This document shows, piece by piece, positions 53,345 to 62,385 of a stretch of 64,000 nucleotides of DNA (position 1 is its first letter; every line of letters starts with the position of its first letter). The stretch is from Pandoraea norimbergensis. Lineage in GTDB: Bacteria; Pseudomonadota; Gammaproteobacteria; Burkholderiales; Burkholderiaceae. Below the pieces are notes generated by a model. It was not told where the DNA came from. It worked only from the letters and a program-made list of their open reading frames with translations, and searched no databases. The stretch spans positions 992,001 to 1,056,000 of the forward strand of contig NZ_CP013480.3 of NCBI RefSeq assembly GCF_001465545.3, written 5' to 3'. A program made the position numbers and the translations under genes.

Positions 53345-55267
53345 ATGAGACGTTTTACTCCGGCCGAGCCTGCGCCGGCGGCGGCCAATGCCCCGAACGC
53401 GAAGCACACCCCCAAGAAGCCGCGCAACGACTGGCAGGTGCTCAAGTCGCTGCTGCCGTACCTGCTCGAATTCCGCGGGCGGGTGACGCTCGCGTTGTCG
53501 TGTCTGATTCTGGCCAAGGTGGCCAACCTCGGTGTGCCGATTCTGATGAAGCACATCGTCGATGCGCTGGGGCCGGTGGCGGCGCTCTCGGCTACCGCCC
53601 GTGCCACCGCCGACCCGGCACTGATCGTCGTGGGCGGGCTGGGCATGCTGGTGATCGCCTACGGGGTGGTGCGCCTGTCGACGTCGCTCTTTACCGAGCT
53701 GCGCGAAATCCTGTTCTCGAAGGTGACGGAAAGCGCCGTGCGGCAAGTGGCGCTCAGAGTGTTCCGCCATCTGCACGCGCTCTCGCTGCGCTTCCATCTG
53801 GAACGTCAGACCGGTGGCATGAGCCGCGACATCGAGCGCGGCACGCGCGGCATCCAGTCGATGATCTCGTACTCGCTGTACAGCATTCTGCCCACGCTCA
53901 TCGAAGTGGCGCTGGTGCTCGGCTTCTTCGTCGTGCGCTATGACGCGTTCTACGCATTGGTGACGCTCGCGGCGCTCGTGTTCTACATCGCGTTCACCGT
54001 GAAGGTGACCGAGTGGCGCACGCATTTCCGCCGCACGATGAACGAGCTCGATTCGAAGGCCAACGCGCGCGCCATCGATTCGCTGATCAACTACGAGACG
54101 GTGAAGTACTTCGGCAACGAGGCGTTCGAGACGGAGCGCTACGACGAGAATCTGAAGCGCTATCGTGCGGCGGCCATCCGCTCGCAGAACTCGCTTTCCG
54201 TGCTCAACTTCGGGCAGCAGGTGATCATTGCCACCGGGCTGATTCTGATTCTGTGGCACGCCACGCAGGGCGTGATGAGCGGCAGGATGACGCTGGGCGA
54301 TCTCGTGCTGGTCAACACGTTCATGTTGCAGCTCTATATCCCGCTGAATTTCCTCGGCGTGATCTATCGCGAACTCAAGCAGGCCATGACGGACATGGAC
54401 CGCATGTTCACGCTGCTCGACGTCAACCGCGAAGTGGCCGACCCGCCCGGCGCGCCCGCGCTGATCTGCACCGGCAGCACGGTGAGCTTCGAGCATGTGA
54501 ATTTCGGCTACGAGACGACGCGCCAGATTCTGCACGACGTGGATTTCACCATCGCCGCAGGCACGACCACAGCGGTTGTGGGCCACAGCGGCTCGGGCAA
54601 ATCGACGCTCTCGCGTTTGCTGTTCCGGTTCTATGACGTGGGCTTCCCCGGCACAACGGCGGGGCGCATCACCATCGACGGGCAGGATATTCGCGACGTG
54701 ACGCAAGACTCGCTGCGGGCCGCCATCGGCATCGTGCCGCAGGACACGGTGCTGTTCAACGACACGATTTACTACAACATCGCTTACGGAAATCCGTCGG
54801 CATCGCGCGAGCAGGTCATCGCGGCGGCGCGTGCGGCGCACATTCACGACTTCATCGAGAGCCTGCCGGCGGGCTATGAGTCGATGGTCGGCGAGCGCGG
54901 GCTGAAGCTCTCCGGCGGCGAAAAGCAACGCGTGGCGATCGCGCGCACGATTCTGAAGAATCCGCACATCCTGATCTTCGATGAAGCGACGTCGGCACTC
55001 GATTCGCGCTCGGAGCAGGCGATTCAGACGGAACTGCGCAATATCGCCCGGGAGCGCACCACGCTTGTGATCGCGCACCGGCTGTCCACGGTCGTGCACG
55101 CGGCGCAGATCATCGTGCTTGATAAGGGCCGCATCGTCGAGCGCGGCACGCACGACGAATTGCTGAGTGCGCAAGGGCTGTACGCGCAGATGTGGGCGCT
55201 GCAACAACAGCGGCGTGGTGGCGAGGGCGACGCCGAGGCATCGCATTTCGCGACGGTGGTGTCCTGA
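53345..55267 (+). CDS. ABC transporter, Atm1/ABCB7-type half transporter
   Basis: 640-residue fused membrane/ATPase half transporter acting as a homodimer. Six transmembrane helices cover about residues 45-325. NYETVKYFGNEAFETERYDE is the highly conserved Atm1 segment lining the glutathione site. The ATPase has GHSGSGKST (Walker A), LSGGEKQRVAIAR (signature), ILIFDEATSALD (Walker B) and a VIAHRLST H-loop. By family it exports glutathione-linked or sulfur-containing compounds and helps in metal detoxification. ATG 53345 (MRRFTPAEP) is the most credible start, with no clear ribosome binding site. Confidence 0.92.
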   Translation: MRRFTPAEPAPAAANAPNAKHTPKKPRNDWQVLKSLLPYLLEFRGRVTLALSCLILAKVANLGVPILMKHIVDALGPVAALSATARATADPALIVVGGLGMLVIAYGVVRLSTSLFTELREILFSKVTESAVRQVALRVFRHLHALSLRFHLERQTGGMSRDIERGTRGIQSMISYSLYSILPTLIEVALVLGFFVVRYDAFYALVTLAALVFYIAFTVKVTEWRTHFRRTMNELDSKANARAIDSLINYETVKYFGNEAFETERYDENLKRYRAAAIRSQNSLSVLNFGQQVIIATGLILILWHATQGVMSGRMTLGDLVLVNTFMLQLYIPLNFLGVIYRELKQAMTDMDRMFTLLDVNREVADPPGAPALICTGSTVSFEHVNFGYETTRQILHDVDFTIAAGTTTAVVGHSGSGKSTLSRLLFRFYDVGFPGTTAGRITIDGQDIRDVTQDSLRAAIGIVPQDTVLFNDTIYYNIAYGNPSASREQVIAAARAAHIHDFIESLPAGYESMVGERGLKLSGGEKQRVAIARTILKNPHILIFDEATSALDSRSEQAIQTELRNIARERTTLVIAHRLSTVVHAAQIIVLDKGRIVERGTHDELLSAQGLYAQMWALQQQRRGGEGDAEASHFATVVS

Positions 55268-55361
55268 GCGGCCGACGCCCCACCGTTGGGTGCGGCCCTG
55301 TCGCGCGCGCGGGCGATTGAGTAGACTAGCGCGCTGACACCGTCAGCCCCGGGGGCTCTGC

Positions 55362-56318
55362 ATGGAAATCAAATGGCTCGAAGACTTCGTGTCGCTCGCC
55401 AAGACGCACAGTTTCAGCCGCTCGGCCGAGTTGCGCCATGTGACGCAGCCCGCCTTCTCGCGCCGCATTCAGGCCCTTGAGGCGTGGCTCGGCAGTGAAT
55501 TGATCGACCGGTCGAGCTATCCGACCCGGCTCACCCCTGCCGGTGAAGTCTTCTACGAGCAGGCGCTCGCGCTGCTCTCTCAGGCGCAGGAGGCACGGGC
55601 CTTGCTGCGCGAGCAGCGTTCCGCGGACCATTCGGTGCTCGACTTCGCCGTGCCGCATACGCTGTCGATGACGTTCTTCCCGCGCTGGCTCAAGACGCTG
55701 GAAAAGCGGCTGGGCTTGCTGCGCACCCGTCTGCGGGCGCTCAACGTGCACGACGCCGCGATGTCGCTGACCGACGGCGGCTGCGACCTGCTCATGTGCT
55801 ACTACCATCCCAGCCAGCCCTTGCAGCTCGACGTGGCGCGCTACGAGATGGTCGTGCTCGGCAGCGAGCGCTTTAGCCCCTACAGCGCGCCGACGCCGCA
55901 AAAGCGGGCGCGCTTCAAGCTCCCCGGCACGGCGGAAGCCCCGGTGCCCTATCTGGCCTACACATCGAACGCCTACCTCGGGCGCATGGCCGACCTGCTG
56001 GTGGGCGACACGACTAGCCCGCCCCATTTCGACAAGGTCTACGAGACCGACATGGCCGAGGCCCTCAAGGCCATGGTGCTGGCGGGGCACGGCGTGGCGT
56101 TTCTACCCGAAAGCGCCGTGGTCGACTCGGTCGCGCGCGAGGAGCTGATCGACCTCGCGCCACCGGGCAAGACCGCCGCGCCATGGCATCTCGATATGGA
56201 AATCCGCCTCTATCGCGACCGTCTGGCCTACGCCGACGCGAGCAACCGCCGCGAGAAAGCCAAACGCGAAGCCGTCGAGGCGTTCTGGCAGGCCGTGCGC
56301 GATCAGGTCAAGGGCTAA
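55362..56318 (+). CDS. LysR family regulator, HypT (YjiE)-like
   Basis: 318-residue LysR protein. The HTH is WLEDFVSLAKTHSFSRSAEL followed by HVTQPAFSRRIQALEAWLG. The effector domain contains LDFAVPHTLSMTFFPRWL and AYTSNAYLGRMADLLVG, the latter resembling the corresponding stretch of the hypochlorite-responsive HypT of E. coli. Two cysteines occur in GGCDLLMCYYH. It is followed on the same strand by gdhA; a classical T-N11-A dyad at 56492-56514 lies between them, making gdhA a likely target. Similarity to HypT does not prove hypochlorite sensing. Confidence 0.88.
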   Translation: MEIKWLEDFVSLAKTHSFSRSAELRHVTQPAFSRRIQALEAWLGSELIDRSSYPTRLTPAGEVFYEQALALLSQAQEARALLREQRSADHSVLDFAVPHTLSMTFFPRWLKTLEKRLGLLRTRLRALNVHDAAMSLTDGGCDLLMCYYHPSQPLQLDVARYEMVVLGSERFSPYSAPTPQKRARFKLPGTAEAPVPYLAYTSNAYLGRMADLLVGDTTSPPHFDKVYETDMAEALKAMVLAGHGVAFLPESAVVDSVAREELIDLAPPGKTAAPWHLDMEIRLYRDRLAYADASNRREKAKREAVEAFWQAVRDQVKG

Positions 56319-56627
56319 GGCGCTCGATCCGGCAAGCTGGCCGAATTCACCGAATTGGCCCCAATAGGCTGATATGCGCAAAGGGGCATTTCGCAATTGA
56401 GAATCCGGCCGGAGGGTATCTGAGGCAGCACGATTGACTCACTTCGATGCGTGATCCGGGCGGTTGACTCGGCGTAATGACGAGATCGCCAATCTATGCA
56501 CGAAACGCATAGATGCATGTTTATTCGGCATTGGATTGTTCTTTGCGGCTCTAGGTAAAGTGCCTGCCATTCGTGTCGCAAGCACGGTGTGTGCGTGCGG
56601 CGCTGATTGAAGCCGGAGAATCCAGAG
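56319..56627 (+). other. Intergenic region between lysR and gdhA
   Basis: 309 bases without a gene. The clearest element is the 8-bp dyad at 56492-56514. Downstream, TTGGAT (56531-56536) and TAAAGT (56556-56561) are weak promoter-like hexamers with long spacing. The Shine-Dalgarno GGAG at 56615-56618 serves gdhA. Confidence 0.5.
56492..56514. promoter_or_regulatory. Candidate LysR box upstream of gdhA
   Basis: ATCTATGC-N7-GCATAGAT is a perfect 8-bp inverted repeat. It includes the T-N11-A pattern (T497, A509) of LysR-type sites. The lysR gene ends 173 bases upstream and gdhA starts 113 bases downstream. Confidence 0.55.
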
Positions 56628-57917
56628 ATGTCTCAATCGTCACAGCACGCCTTGCCTTCCTACCTCCAAGCCGATGATCTCGGCCCCTGGGGCAACTATC
56701 TTCAACAGGTCGACCGCGTTACGCCCTATCTGGGCAACCTCTCGCGTTGGGTCGAAACCCTCAAGCGCCCAAAGCGCATCCTGATCGTCGACTGCCCGAT
56801 CGAACTCGATAACGGCACCATCGCCCACTTCGAGGGCTATCGCGTCCAGCACAACACCTCGCGCGGTCCCGGCAAGGGCGGCGTGCGTTTCCACCAGGAC
56901 GTCACGCTCTCCGAAGTCATGGCCCTGTCGGCCTGGATGTCGGTCAAGAACGCGGCAGTGAACGTGCCGTACGGCGGCGCCAAGGGCGGTATCCGCGTCG
57001 ACCCGCGCAAGCTCTCGCGCGGCGAACTCGAACGCCTGACGCGTCGTTACACCAGCGAAATCAACATCATCATCGGGCCGACGAAGGACATTCCGGCACC
57101 GGACGTCAACACGAATGAGCAGATCATGGCGTGGATGATGGACACGTACTCGATGAACGAGGGCTCCACGGCCACGGGCGTCGTGACCGGCAAGCCGATC
57201 TCGCTGGGTGGCTCGCTGGGCCGTCGCGAAGCGACCGGCCGTGGCGTGTTCGTGGTGAGCTGCGAGTCGGCCCGCCGTCTGGGCATGGACGTGCGCGGTT
57301 CGCGCGTGATCGTGCAGGGCTTCGGCAACGTGGGCGGCATTGCGGCCCGCCTGTTCGCGGAAGCCGGCGCGCATGTCATCGGCGTGCAAGATCACACGGG
57401 TACGATCTACAAGTCGGACGGCCTCGATGTGCCGAACCTGCTCAAGCACGTGGCCGAAACGGGCGGCGTGGGCGGTTTCCCGGCAGCCGAGACCATCAAG
57501 GACGATGAATTCTGGTCGCTCGACTGCGAATTCCTGATTCCGGCGGCGCTGGAAAACCAGATCACCGAGAAGAACGCCGACAAGATTCGCGCGAAGGTCG
57601 TGGTGGAAGGCGCCAACGGCCCGACCACGACGGCGGCCGACGACATTCTGCGTGCCAAGAACATTCTGGTGGTGCCCGATGTGGTGGCCAACGCCGGGGG
57701 TGTTACTGTGTCGTACTTCGAATGGGTGCAGGACTTCTCGAGCTTCTTCTGGACCGAGGAAGAGATCAACCACCGCCTGGAGCGCATCATGCGCGAAGCC
57801 TTCGACGGCGTGTGGCACGTGGCGCAGGAACATTCGGTGTCGCTGCGTACGGCGGCATTCATTGTGGCGTGTAGCCGTATCCTGCAAGCGCGCGAGATGC
57901 GCGGCCTGTACCCCTGA
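56628..57917 (+). CDS. gdhA: Glutamate dehydrogenase (Glu/Leu/Phe/Val dehydrogenase family)
   Basis: 429-residue hexameric-type glutamate dehydrogenase interconverting glutamate and 2-oxoglutarate plus ammonia. The substrate region contains [13 protein letters not shown] and [14 protein letters not shown] with the catalytic lysines, then [18 protein letters not shown]. The NAD(P) fold has [35 protein letters not shown] is the typical C-terminal motif. The start at 56628 (MSQSSQH) has GGAG 9 bases upstream. Its neighbours, a glutamate/aspartate transporter downstream and a LysR regulator upstream, suggest use of glutamate as carbon and nitrogen source. The coenzyme preference is not certain from sequence. 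Confidence 0.95.
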   Translation: MSQSSQHALPSYLQADDLGPWGNYLQQVDRVTPYLGNLSRWVETLKRPKRILIVDCPIELDNGTIAHFEGYRVQHNTSRGPGKGGVRFHQDVTLSEVMALSAWMSVKNAAVNVPYGGAKGGIRVDPRKLSRGELERLTRRYTSEINIIIGPTKDIPAPDVNTNEQIMAWMMDTYSMNEGSTATGVVTGKPISLGGSLGRREATGRGVFVVSCESARRLGMDVRGSRVIVQGFGNVGGIAARLFAEAGAHVIGVQDHTGTIYKSDGLDVPNLLKHVAETGGVGGFPAAETIKDDEFWSLDCEFLIPAALENQITEKNADKIRAKVVVEGANGPTTTAADDILRAKNILVVPDVVANAGGVTVSYFEWVQDFSSFFWTEEEINHRLERIMREAFDGVWHVAQEHSVSLRTAAFIVACSRILQAREMRGLYP

Positions 57918-57946
57918 TCTGGCGGTGCTTTTGCTCTAAGTAGTAA

Positions 57947-58018
57947 TACGCACTAATGCGTAAAAAACGAATGTTCGGGGCGAAATGCGTCAAAAAAGAC
58001 GTACGTTCCGAACATTCG
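57947..58018. promoter_or_regulatory. Two strong dyads upstream of gltI
   Basis: TACGCA-CTAA-TGCGTA (57947-57962) is followed by an A-run. Then CGAATGTTCGG (57968-57978) pairs with CCGAACATTCG (58008-58018), a perfect 11-bp inverted repeat, with CGTC-AAAAAA-GACG nested inside. A possible -10 box, TAAAAT (58047-58052), lies 28 bases after the second dyad, so the dyads may be operators at an activator-dependent promoter rather than an RNA hairpin. On the minus strand the first arm is followed by a T-run. Confidence 0.5.
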
Positions 58019-58082
58019 AGAATAAAAAAACAGGCAATTGCAGTGCTAAAATGCATTCGTTTTGTGCCAAGGAGACCAAGGA

Positions 58083-58991
58083 ATGACCCTCTCGAAAATT
58101 GCATTGGCGTTGTGTTGTGTGGGCCTGATGGCAGGTGCTGCACAAGCGCAGGAAAGCGGTACGCTCAAGAAGATCAAGGACACCGGCGTGATTTCGCTGG
58201 GTAACCGGGAGTCGTCGATCCCGTTCTCGTTCTATGACAACAACCATAATGTCGTTGGTTACGCGAACGATGTCGCGATGGCCATCGTCGATGAAGTCAA
58301 GAAAGAACTGAAGCTCACGAAGCTCGACGCGAAGCAGACCCCGATCACGTCGCAGAACCGTATTCCGCTGGTGCAAAACGGCACGATCGATATCGAGTGC
58401 GGTTCGACCACCAACAATGCCGAGCGCCAGAAGCAAGCGGCCTTCTCGAACACCTTCTTCATCATCGGTACGCGTCTGCTGACCAAGAACAGCTCGGGCG
58501 TGAAGGATTTCGACGATCTGAAGGGCAAGAACGTCGTGACCACCGCCGGTACGACCTCTGAGCGTCTGCTGCGTCAGATGAATCAGGATAAGAACATGGG
58601 CATGAACATCATCAGCGCGAAGGATCACGGCGAGGCAGCGATCACGCTGCATCAAGGCCGTGCCGTTGCGTTCATGATGGACGACGCCCTGCTCGCCGGT
58701 GAGCGCGCCAAGTTCAAGGATGCCAAGGACTACAGCATCGTCGGCAAGCCGCAATCGTACGAAGCGTACGGCTGCATGATGCGCAAGGACGATCCGGGCT
58801 TCAAGAAGGTGGTGGACACGGCTGTGGCCAACTACCAGAAGTCGGGCAAGGCATTCACGGACTACAAGAAGTGGTTCCAGTCGCCGATCCCGGCGTTGAA
58901 CGGCACGAACATGGACTTCCCGCCGTCGGCTGAAATGGCCGCGCTGTGGAAGGCGCCGAACGACAGCGCTGACGTGACGCCTGCCAAGTAA
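58083..58991 (+). CDS. gltI: Glutamate/aspartate ABC transporter, periplasmic binding protein
   Basis: 302-residue solute-binding protein. The signal peptide (MTLSKIALALCCVGLMAGAAQA) is cleaved after residue 22, quoted here by its end GAAQA. The mature domain has TGVISLGNRESSIPFSFYD, QTPITSQNRIPLVQNGTIDI and CGSTTNNAERQK, the cysteine-containing stretch typical of GltI. It captures glutamate and aspartate for the GltJKL permease encoded downstream. The start at 58083 has AGGAG 9 bases upstream; GTG 58062 is an alternative. A 12-bp hairpin follows the stop. Confidence 0.96.
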   Translation: MTLSKIALALCCVGLMAGAAQAQESGTLKKIKDTGVISLGNRESSIPFSFYDNNHNVVGYANDVAMAIVDEVKKELKLTKLDAKQTPITSQNRIPLVQNGTIDIECGSTTNNAERQKQAAFSNTFFIIGTRLLTKNSSGVKDFDDLKGKNVVTTAGTTSERLLRQMNQDKNMGMNIISAKDHGEAAITLHQGRAVAFMMDDALLAGERAKFKDAKDYSIVGKPQSYEAYGCMMRKDDPGFKKVVDTAVANYQKSGKAFTDYKKWFQSPIPALNGTNMDFPPSAEMAALWKAPNDSADVTPAK

Positions 58992-59037
58992 GCCTCGTGG
59001 CTTATCGCAACGCTGAGCATGATCAGTAAGTAATGCC

Positions 59038-59070
59038 GAAGCGGAAGGAGTCATCCTTCCGCTTCTTTTT
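59038..59070 (+). terminator. Strong hairpin plus T-run between gltI and gltJ (partial terminator)
   Basis: GAAGCGGAAGGA (59038-59049) and TCCTTCCGCTTC (59054-59065) form a perfect 12-bp stem with tetraloop GTCA, followed by TTTTT. As no promoter is evident before gltJ, it probably lets part of the transcripts through and protects the gltI message, giving excess binding protein. Confidence 0.8.
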
Positions 59071-59098
59071 AAGCAAGACAAGTAGAAAAGGGGAGATC

Positions 59099-59839
59099 AT
59101 GGCTCTCGGTCTCGATTTCAGTTTTTTCTTCCAGCCGGTAGCGACCGGTGAGAACAGCACCTATTTCGGGTGGCTGCTCTCGGGCTTCAAGCTCACGCTT
59201 GAGGTCGGCCTCGGCGGCTGGATCATCGCGTTGATCGTCGGCTCCGTGCTCGGCGTGATGCGCACCGTTCCCAATAAGTGGATTTCGGGCTTCGCGGCGG
59301 GGTACGTCGAGCTGTTCCGGAACATCCCGTTGCTGGTGCAGTTGTTCTTCTGGTACTACGTGGCGCCCGACTTCCTCCCGGAAGCGATCCGCCAGTGGCT
59401 GTTCTCGCTCAATCCGGCGAACGTCTCGCTGCTCACCGGTGTGATTGGCCTGGGTCTCTTTACGGCCGCCCGCGTGTGTGAACAGGTGCGTTCCGGTATC
59501 AATTCGCTGCCCAAGGGTCAGAAGAATGCCGGTCTGGCCATGGGGCTCACGCTGCCGCAGACGTACCGCTTCGTACTGCTGCCGGTGGCTTTCCGTGTGG
59601 TGATCCCGCCGATTACCTCGGAATTCGTCAATATCTTCAAGAACTCGGCCGTGATCTCGACAGTGAACCTGCTCGAACTGACCGGCCAGGGCAAGCAACT
59701 GATCGACTACACGGCGCATAGCTACGAGTCGTTCATCGCCGTGACGGTTGCCTACATGATCATCAACATCGTCGTGCTCACGTTCATGCGTTGGCTCGAA
59801 ACGAAGACCCGCCTGCCGGGCTACATCGGGGGCAAATAA
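59099..59839 (+). CDS. gltJ: Glutamate/aspartate ABC transporter permease GltJ
   Basis: 246-residue inner-membrane permease of the polar amino-acid family. Hydrophobic helices include [20 protein letters not shown] and [20 protein letters not shown], the latter being a conserved permease segment. The EAA loop is around [25 protein letters not shown] precedes ATG 59099. The TAA stop overlaps the gltK start (TAATG), so the permease genes are translationally coupled. Confidence 0.95.
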   Translation: MALGLDFSFFFQPVATGENSTYFGWLLSGFKLTLEVGLGGWIIALIVGSVLGVMRTVPNKWISGFAAGYVELFRNIPLLVQLFFWYYVAPDFLPEAIRQWLFSLNPANVSLLTGVIGLGLFTAARVCEQVRSGINSLPKGQKNAGLAMGLTLPQTYRFVLLPVAFRVVIPPITSEFVNIFKNSAVISTVNLLELTGQGKQLIDYTAHSYESFIAVTVAYMIINIVVLTFMRWLETKTRLPGYIGGK

Positions 59840-60519
59840 TGGGTGAGATCTTCGCTTGGGGCGGCGTGGTAGACGCGTGGCCCCTGTTGGTCAAGGGCAT
59901 GGTCACCACGTTGCAGATCACGGCGCTCGCCGTGATCGTGGGCATCGTGTGGGGCACATTGCTCGCGATGATGCGTCTGTCGGGCGTGGCGGCGTTGAAG
60001 TGGTTCGCGGATCTGTACGTGAACGTGTTCCGTTCGATCCCGCTGCTGATGGTGCTGCTGTGGTTCTTCCTGATCGTGCCGCAGGTGCTGCGCTCGTTGC
60101 TCGACGTGCCGCCCACGTGGGACATCCGGATGGTCTCGGCGCTCGTCGCCTTCTCGCTGTTTGAAGCAGCGTATTATTCGGAAATCATTCGTGCCGGTAT
60201 TCAGAGCGTGTCGCGCGGCCAGTTGTCGGCAGCGTTTGCGCTCGGTATGTCGTACTGGCAGGCAATGGGTCTCGTGGTGCTGCCGCAGGCCTTCCGGAAC
60301 ATGGTGCCGTTGCTGCTGACGCAGGGCATCATCTTGTTCCAGGATACGTCGCTCGTGTATGCGATCGCCCTGTCCGACTTCTTCGGAATGTCGTATCAGG
60401 TGGGTCAGCGCGACGGCACTTTGCCCGCAATGATTGTGTTTGCCGGGGCGGTCTACTTTGTGATCTGCTTCACGGTTTCGATGTTGGTTAAACGTCTTCA
60501 AAAGAGGTTGGCGAAATGA
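59839..60519 (+). CDS. gltK: Glutamate/aspartate ABC transporter permease GltK
   Basis: 226-residue second permease. Helices include [20 protein letters not shown] and [20 protein letters not shown]. The EAA loop is [20 protein letters not shown]. It starts within the stop of gltJ (TAATG) and ends overlapping gltL (ATGA). With GltJ it forms the membrane channel. Confidence 0.95.
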   Translation: MGEIFAWGGVVDAWPLLVKGMVTTLQITALAVIVGIVWGTLLAMMRLSGVAALKWFADLYVNVFRSIPLLMVLLWFFLIVPQVLRSLLDVPPTWDIRMVSALVAFSLFEAAYYSEIIRAGIQSVSRGQLSAAFALGMSYWQAMGLVVLPQAFRNMVPLLLTQGIILFQDTSLVYAIALSDFFGMSYQVGQRDGTLPAMIVFAGAVYFVICFTVSMLVKRLQKRLAK

Positions 60520-61241
60520 TTTCCCTCAAAAACGTCTCCAAGTGGTACGGCCAGTTCCAGGTGCTCACGGACTGTTCCACTGAAGTCAAGAAGGGTGAAG
60601 TCGTGGTGGTGTGCGGCCCGTCGGGTTCGGGCAAGTCCACGCTCATCAAGACCGTCAACGGTCTGGAGCCGATCCAGCAAGGCGAGATCATCGTCGACGG
60701 CACCTCGGTCGCAGACCCCAAGACGAACCTGGCCAAGCTCCGCTCGCGCGTGGGCATGGTGTTCCAGCACTTCGAACTGTTCCCGCATCTGTCGATTACC
60801 GAAAACCTGACGCTCGCGCAGATCAAGGTGCTCGGCCGCCGCAAGGACGAAGCCAACGACAAGGGGCTGAAACTGCTTGAGCGCGTGGGCCTGAAGGCGC
60901 ATGCACACAAGTTCCCGGGCCAGTTGTCGGGCGGTCAGCAGCAGCGTGTCGCGATTGCCCGTGCCCTGTGCATGGACCCGATAGCCATGTTGTTCGACGA
61001 GCCGACGTCGGCACTCGATCCGGAAATGATCAATGAAGTGCTCGACGTGATGGTCGAACTGGCGCATGAAGGCATGACCATGATGGTGGTCACGCACGAA
61101 ATGGGCTTCGCCAAGAAGGTGGCCAATCGCGTGATCTTCATGGATCAGGGCCTGATCGTCGAAGACGACAAGAAGGAAGAGTTCTTCGACAACCCGAAGT
61201 CGGATCGCGCCAAGGACTTCCTGGCCAAGATCCTGCACTGA
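60516..61241 (+). CDS. gltL: Glutamate/aspartate ABC transporter ATP-binding protein
   Basis: 241-residue ATPase of the polar amino-acid transporter class. Walker [10 protein letters not shown], signature [15 protein letters not shown], Walker [15 protein letters not shown] and the H-loop VVTHEMGFA are all intact. Length and motifs match GltL/GlnQ. It overlaps gltK by 4 bases and is followed by a bidirectional terminator. Confidence 0.96.
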   Translation: MISLKNVSKWYGQFQVLTDCSTEVKKGEVVVVCGPSGSGKSTLIKTVNGLEPIQQGEIIVDGTSVADPKTNLAKLRSRVGMVFQHFELFPHLSITENLTLAQIKVLGRRKDEANDKGLKLLERVGLKAHAHKFPGQLSGGQQQRVAIARALCMDPIAMLFDEPTSALDPEMINEVLDVMVELAHEGMTMMVVTHEMGFAKKVANRVIFMDQGLIVEDDKKEEFFDNPKSDRAKDFLAKILH

Positions 61242-61315
61242 ACTCGGGGCAGGGCACGGCGCGTCAGCCCACAAGGCGACGCGCTGTCGTCTGGCTCGAA
61301 GCACTCGCAGAGACG

Positions 61316-61345
61316 AAAAAGCGTGCCCACGGGCACGCTTTTTTT
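61316..61345. terminator. Bidirectional terminator between gltL and the amidotransferase gene
   Basis: AAAAAGCGTGCCC (61316-61328) and GGGCACGCTTTTT (61331-61343) form a near-perfect stem with T-runs on both strands. Confidence 0.92.
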
Positions 61346-61380
61346 ATGGCCGCTCGGTGCGCACGAGATGCACCGGAGGC

Positions 61381-62211
61381 TTACTGGCAGGCGGTGTTCT
61401 GCGCGTTGCGCAGGCGTACGGCTTCCGGAATCGGGACGACGGCGCGCTGCGTCGGGGCGCCGTTTTCGAAGAGGATCAGCTCGCCCGGCTCGAAGGTCGT
61501 CCAGACTTCGTTGTCGGTCAGCGGCACCGTCGCGATGACCGCCACGCGGTCGGCCGGCGTCGTGAACTTGGCGAAGTCGATTTCCCAGTCGGCATCGATC
61601 AGATGCGCCTTCGCGAACGGCCACTGACGGGCGATGAAATGCAGCTTGGTCGAGCAGTGGGCGATCAGGGCCTGTCCGTTCGAGAGCACGAAGTTGAACA
61701 CGCCGTGGCGGGTGATCGTGCGCGTGATGTCTTCCACCGCGTGGAACAGCTCGTCGAGCGGGGGTTGTGAGCCGGGGAAGCGCTTGCGCAGGCCTTGCAT
61801 GATGTCGCAGAACGCGCGCTCGCTGTCGGTCGTGCCGACCGGCTGGTACACGCCGGAGAGGAACGGGTCGTAATCGTGCAGGTCGCCGTTGTGCGCGAAG
61901 ATCCAGTGACGCCCCCACAGTTCGCGCTGGAACGGATGGCAGTTCTCCAGCTCAACGATGCCTTGGGTCGCCTTGCGGATGTGCGCGATGACGTTTTTCG
62001 ACTTGATGGGGTATTTCTTCACCAGTTCGGCGATGGGCGAATTGGCGGCGGCCTGATGATCGATGAAGAGCCGGCAGGCCTTGTCTTCGAAGAAGGCGAT
62101 ACCCCAGCCGTCGGCATGATGGTCAGTGCCGCCCCCGCGCGCCGCAAAACCGGTAAATGAGAACGTGATGTCGGTCGGTTCTGCGCAATTCATTCCAAGC
62201 AGTTGGCACAT
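61381..62211 (-). CDS. Class II glutamine amidotransferase, YafJ type
   Basis: 276-residue N-terminal-nucleophile amidotransferase. Cys2 (MCQLLGMN) is the nucleophile after removal of Met1. HADGWGIAFFED, VIAHIRKATQG (Arg), HPFQRELWGRHWIFAHNGDL and TTDSERAF form the glutamine pocket, quoted only in part. The family lacks a synthase domain; its acceptor is unknown. It converges with gltL and is divergent from pyrC across a 174-base gap that must carry both promoters; no clear boxes were chosen there. Confidence 0.9.
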   Translation of the reverse strand: MCQLLGMNCAEPTDITFSFTGFAARGGGTDHHADGWGIAFFEDKACRLFIDHQAAANSPIAELVKKYPIKSKNVIAHIRKATQGIVELENCHPFQRELWGRHWIFAHNGDLHDYDPFLSGVYQPVGTTDSERAFCDIMQGLRKRFPGSQPPLDELFHAVEDITRTITRHGVFNFVLSNGQALIAHCSTKLHFIARQWPFAKAHLIDADWEIDFAKFTTPADRVAVIATVPLTDNEVWTTFEPGELILFENGAPTQRAVVPIPEAVRLRNAQNTACQ

Positions 62212-62385
62212 GGGGCGGGCAAATCTCTGATTGGCAGCTCACGTCGTGTCAGTGCGCAGCTGCCGTTACAATATGGGGTTGCACAAGCATAGCACCGGCC
62301 CCTGTGCACGTACATTCCCGTCCTAAAAAGTTCGTCGCGCCGACGCCCCACCCGCCGGCACGGCCCAGCAGCCCCGGAACCGATC

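Noticed and set aside
53345..55246. Long minus-strand frame that continues in frame into the thioesterase gene
   Set aside because: Only the last 139 codons (52718-53137) encode the YciA-type thioesterase, with its own ribosome binding site. The rest is antisense to the Atm1-type transporter.
55268..55361. GC-rich inverted segments after the Atm1-type gene as terminator
   Set aside because: Pairing is possible but imperfect and no T-run follows.
62212..62385. TTGGCA and TACAAT as a pyrC promoter
   Set aside because: The spacing is about 30 bp, too long for one sigma-70 promoter; no better pair was seen.
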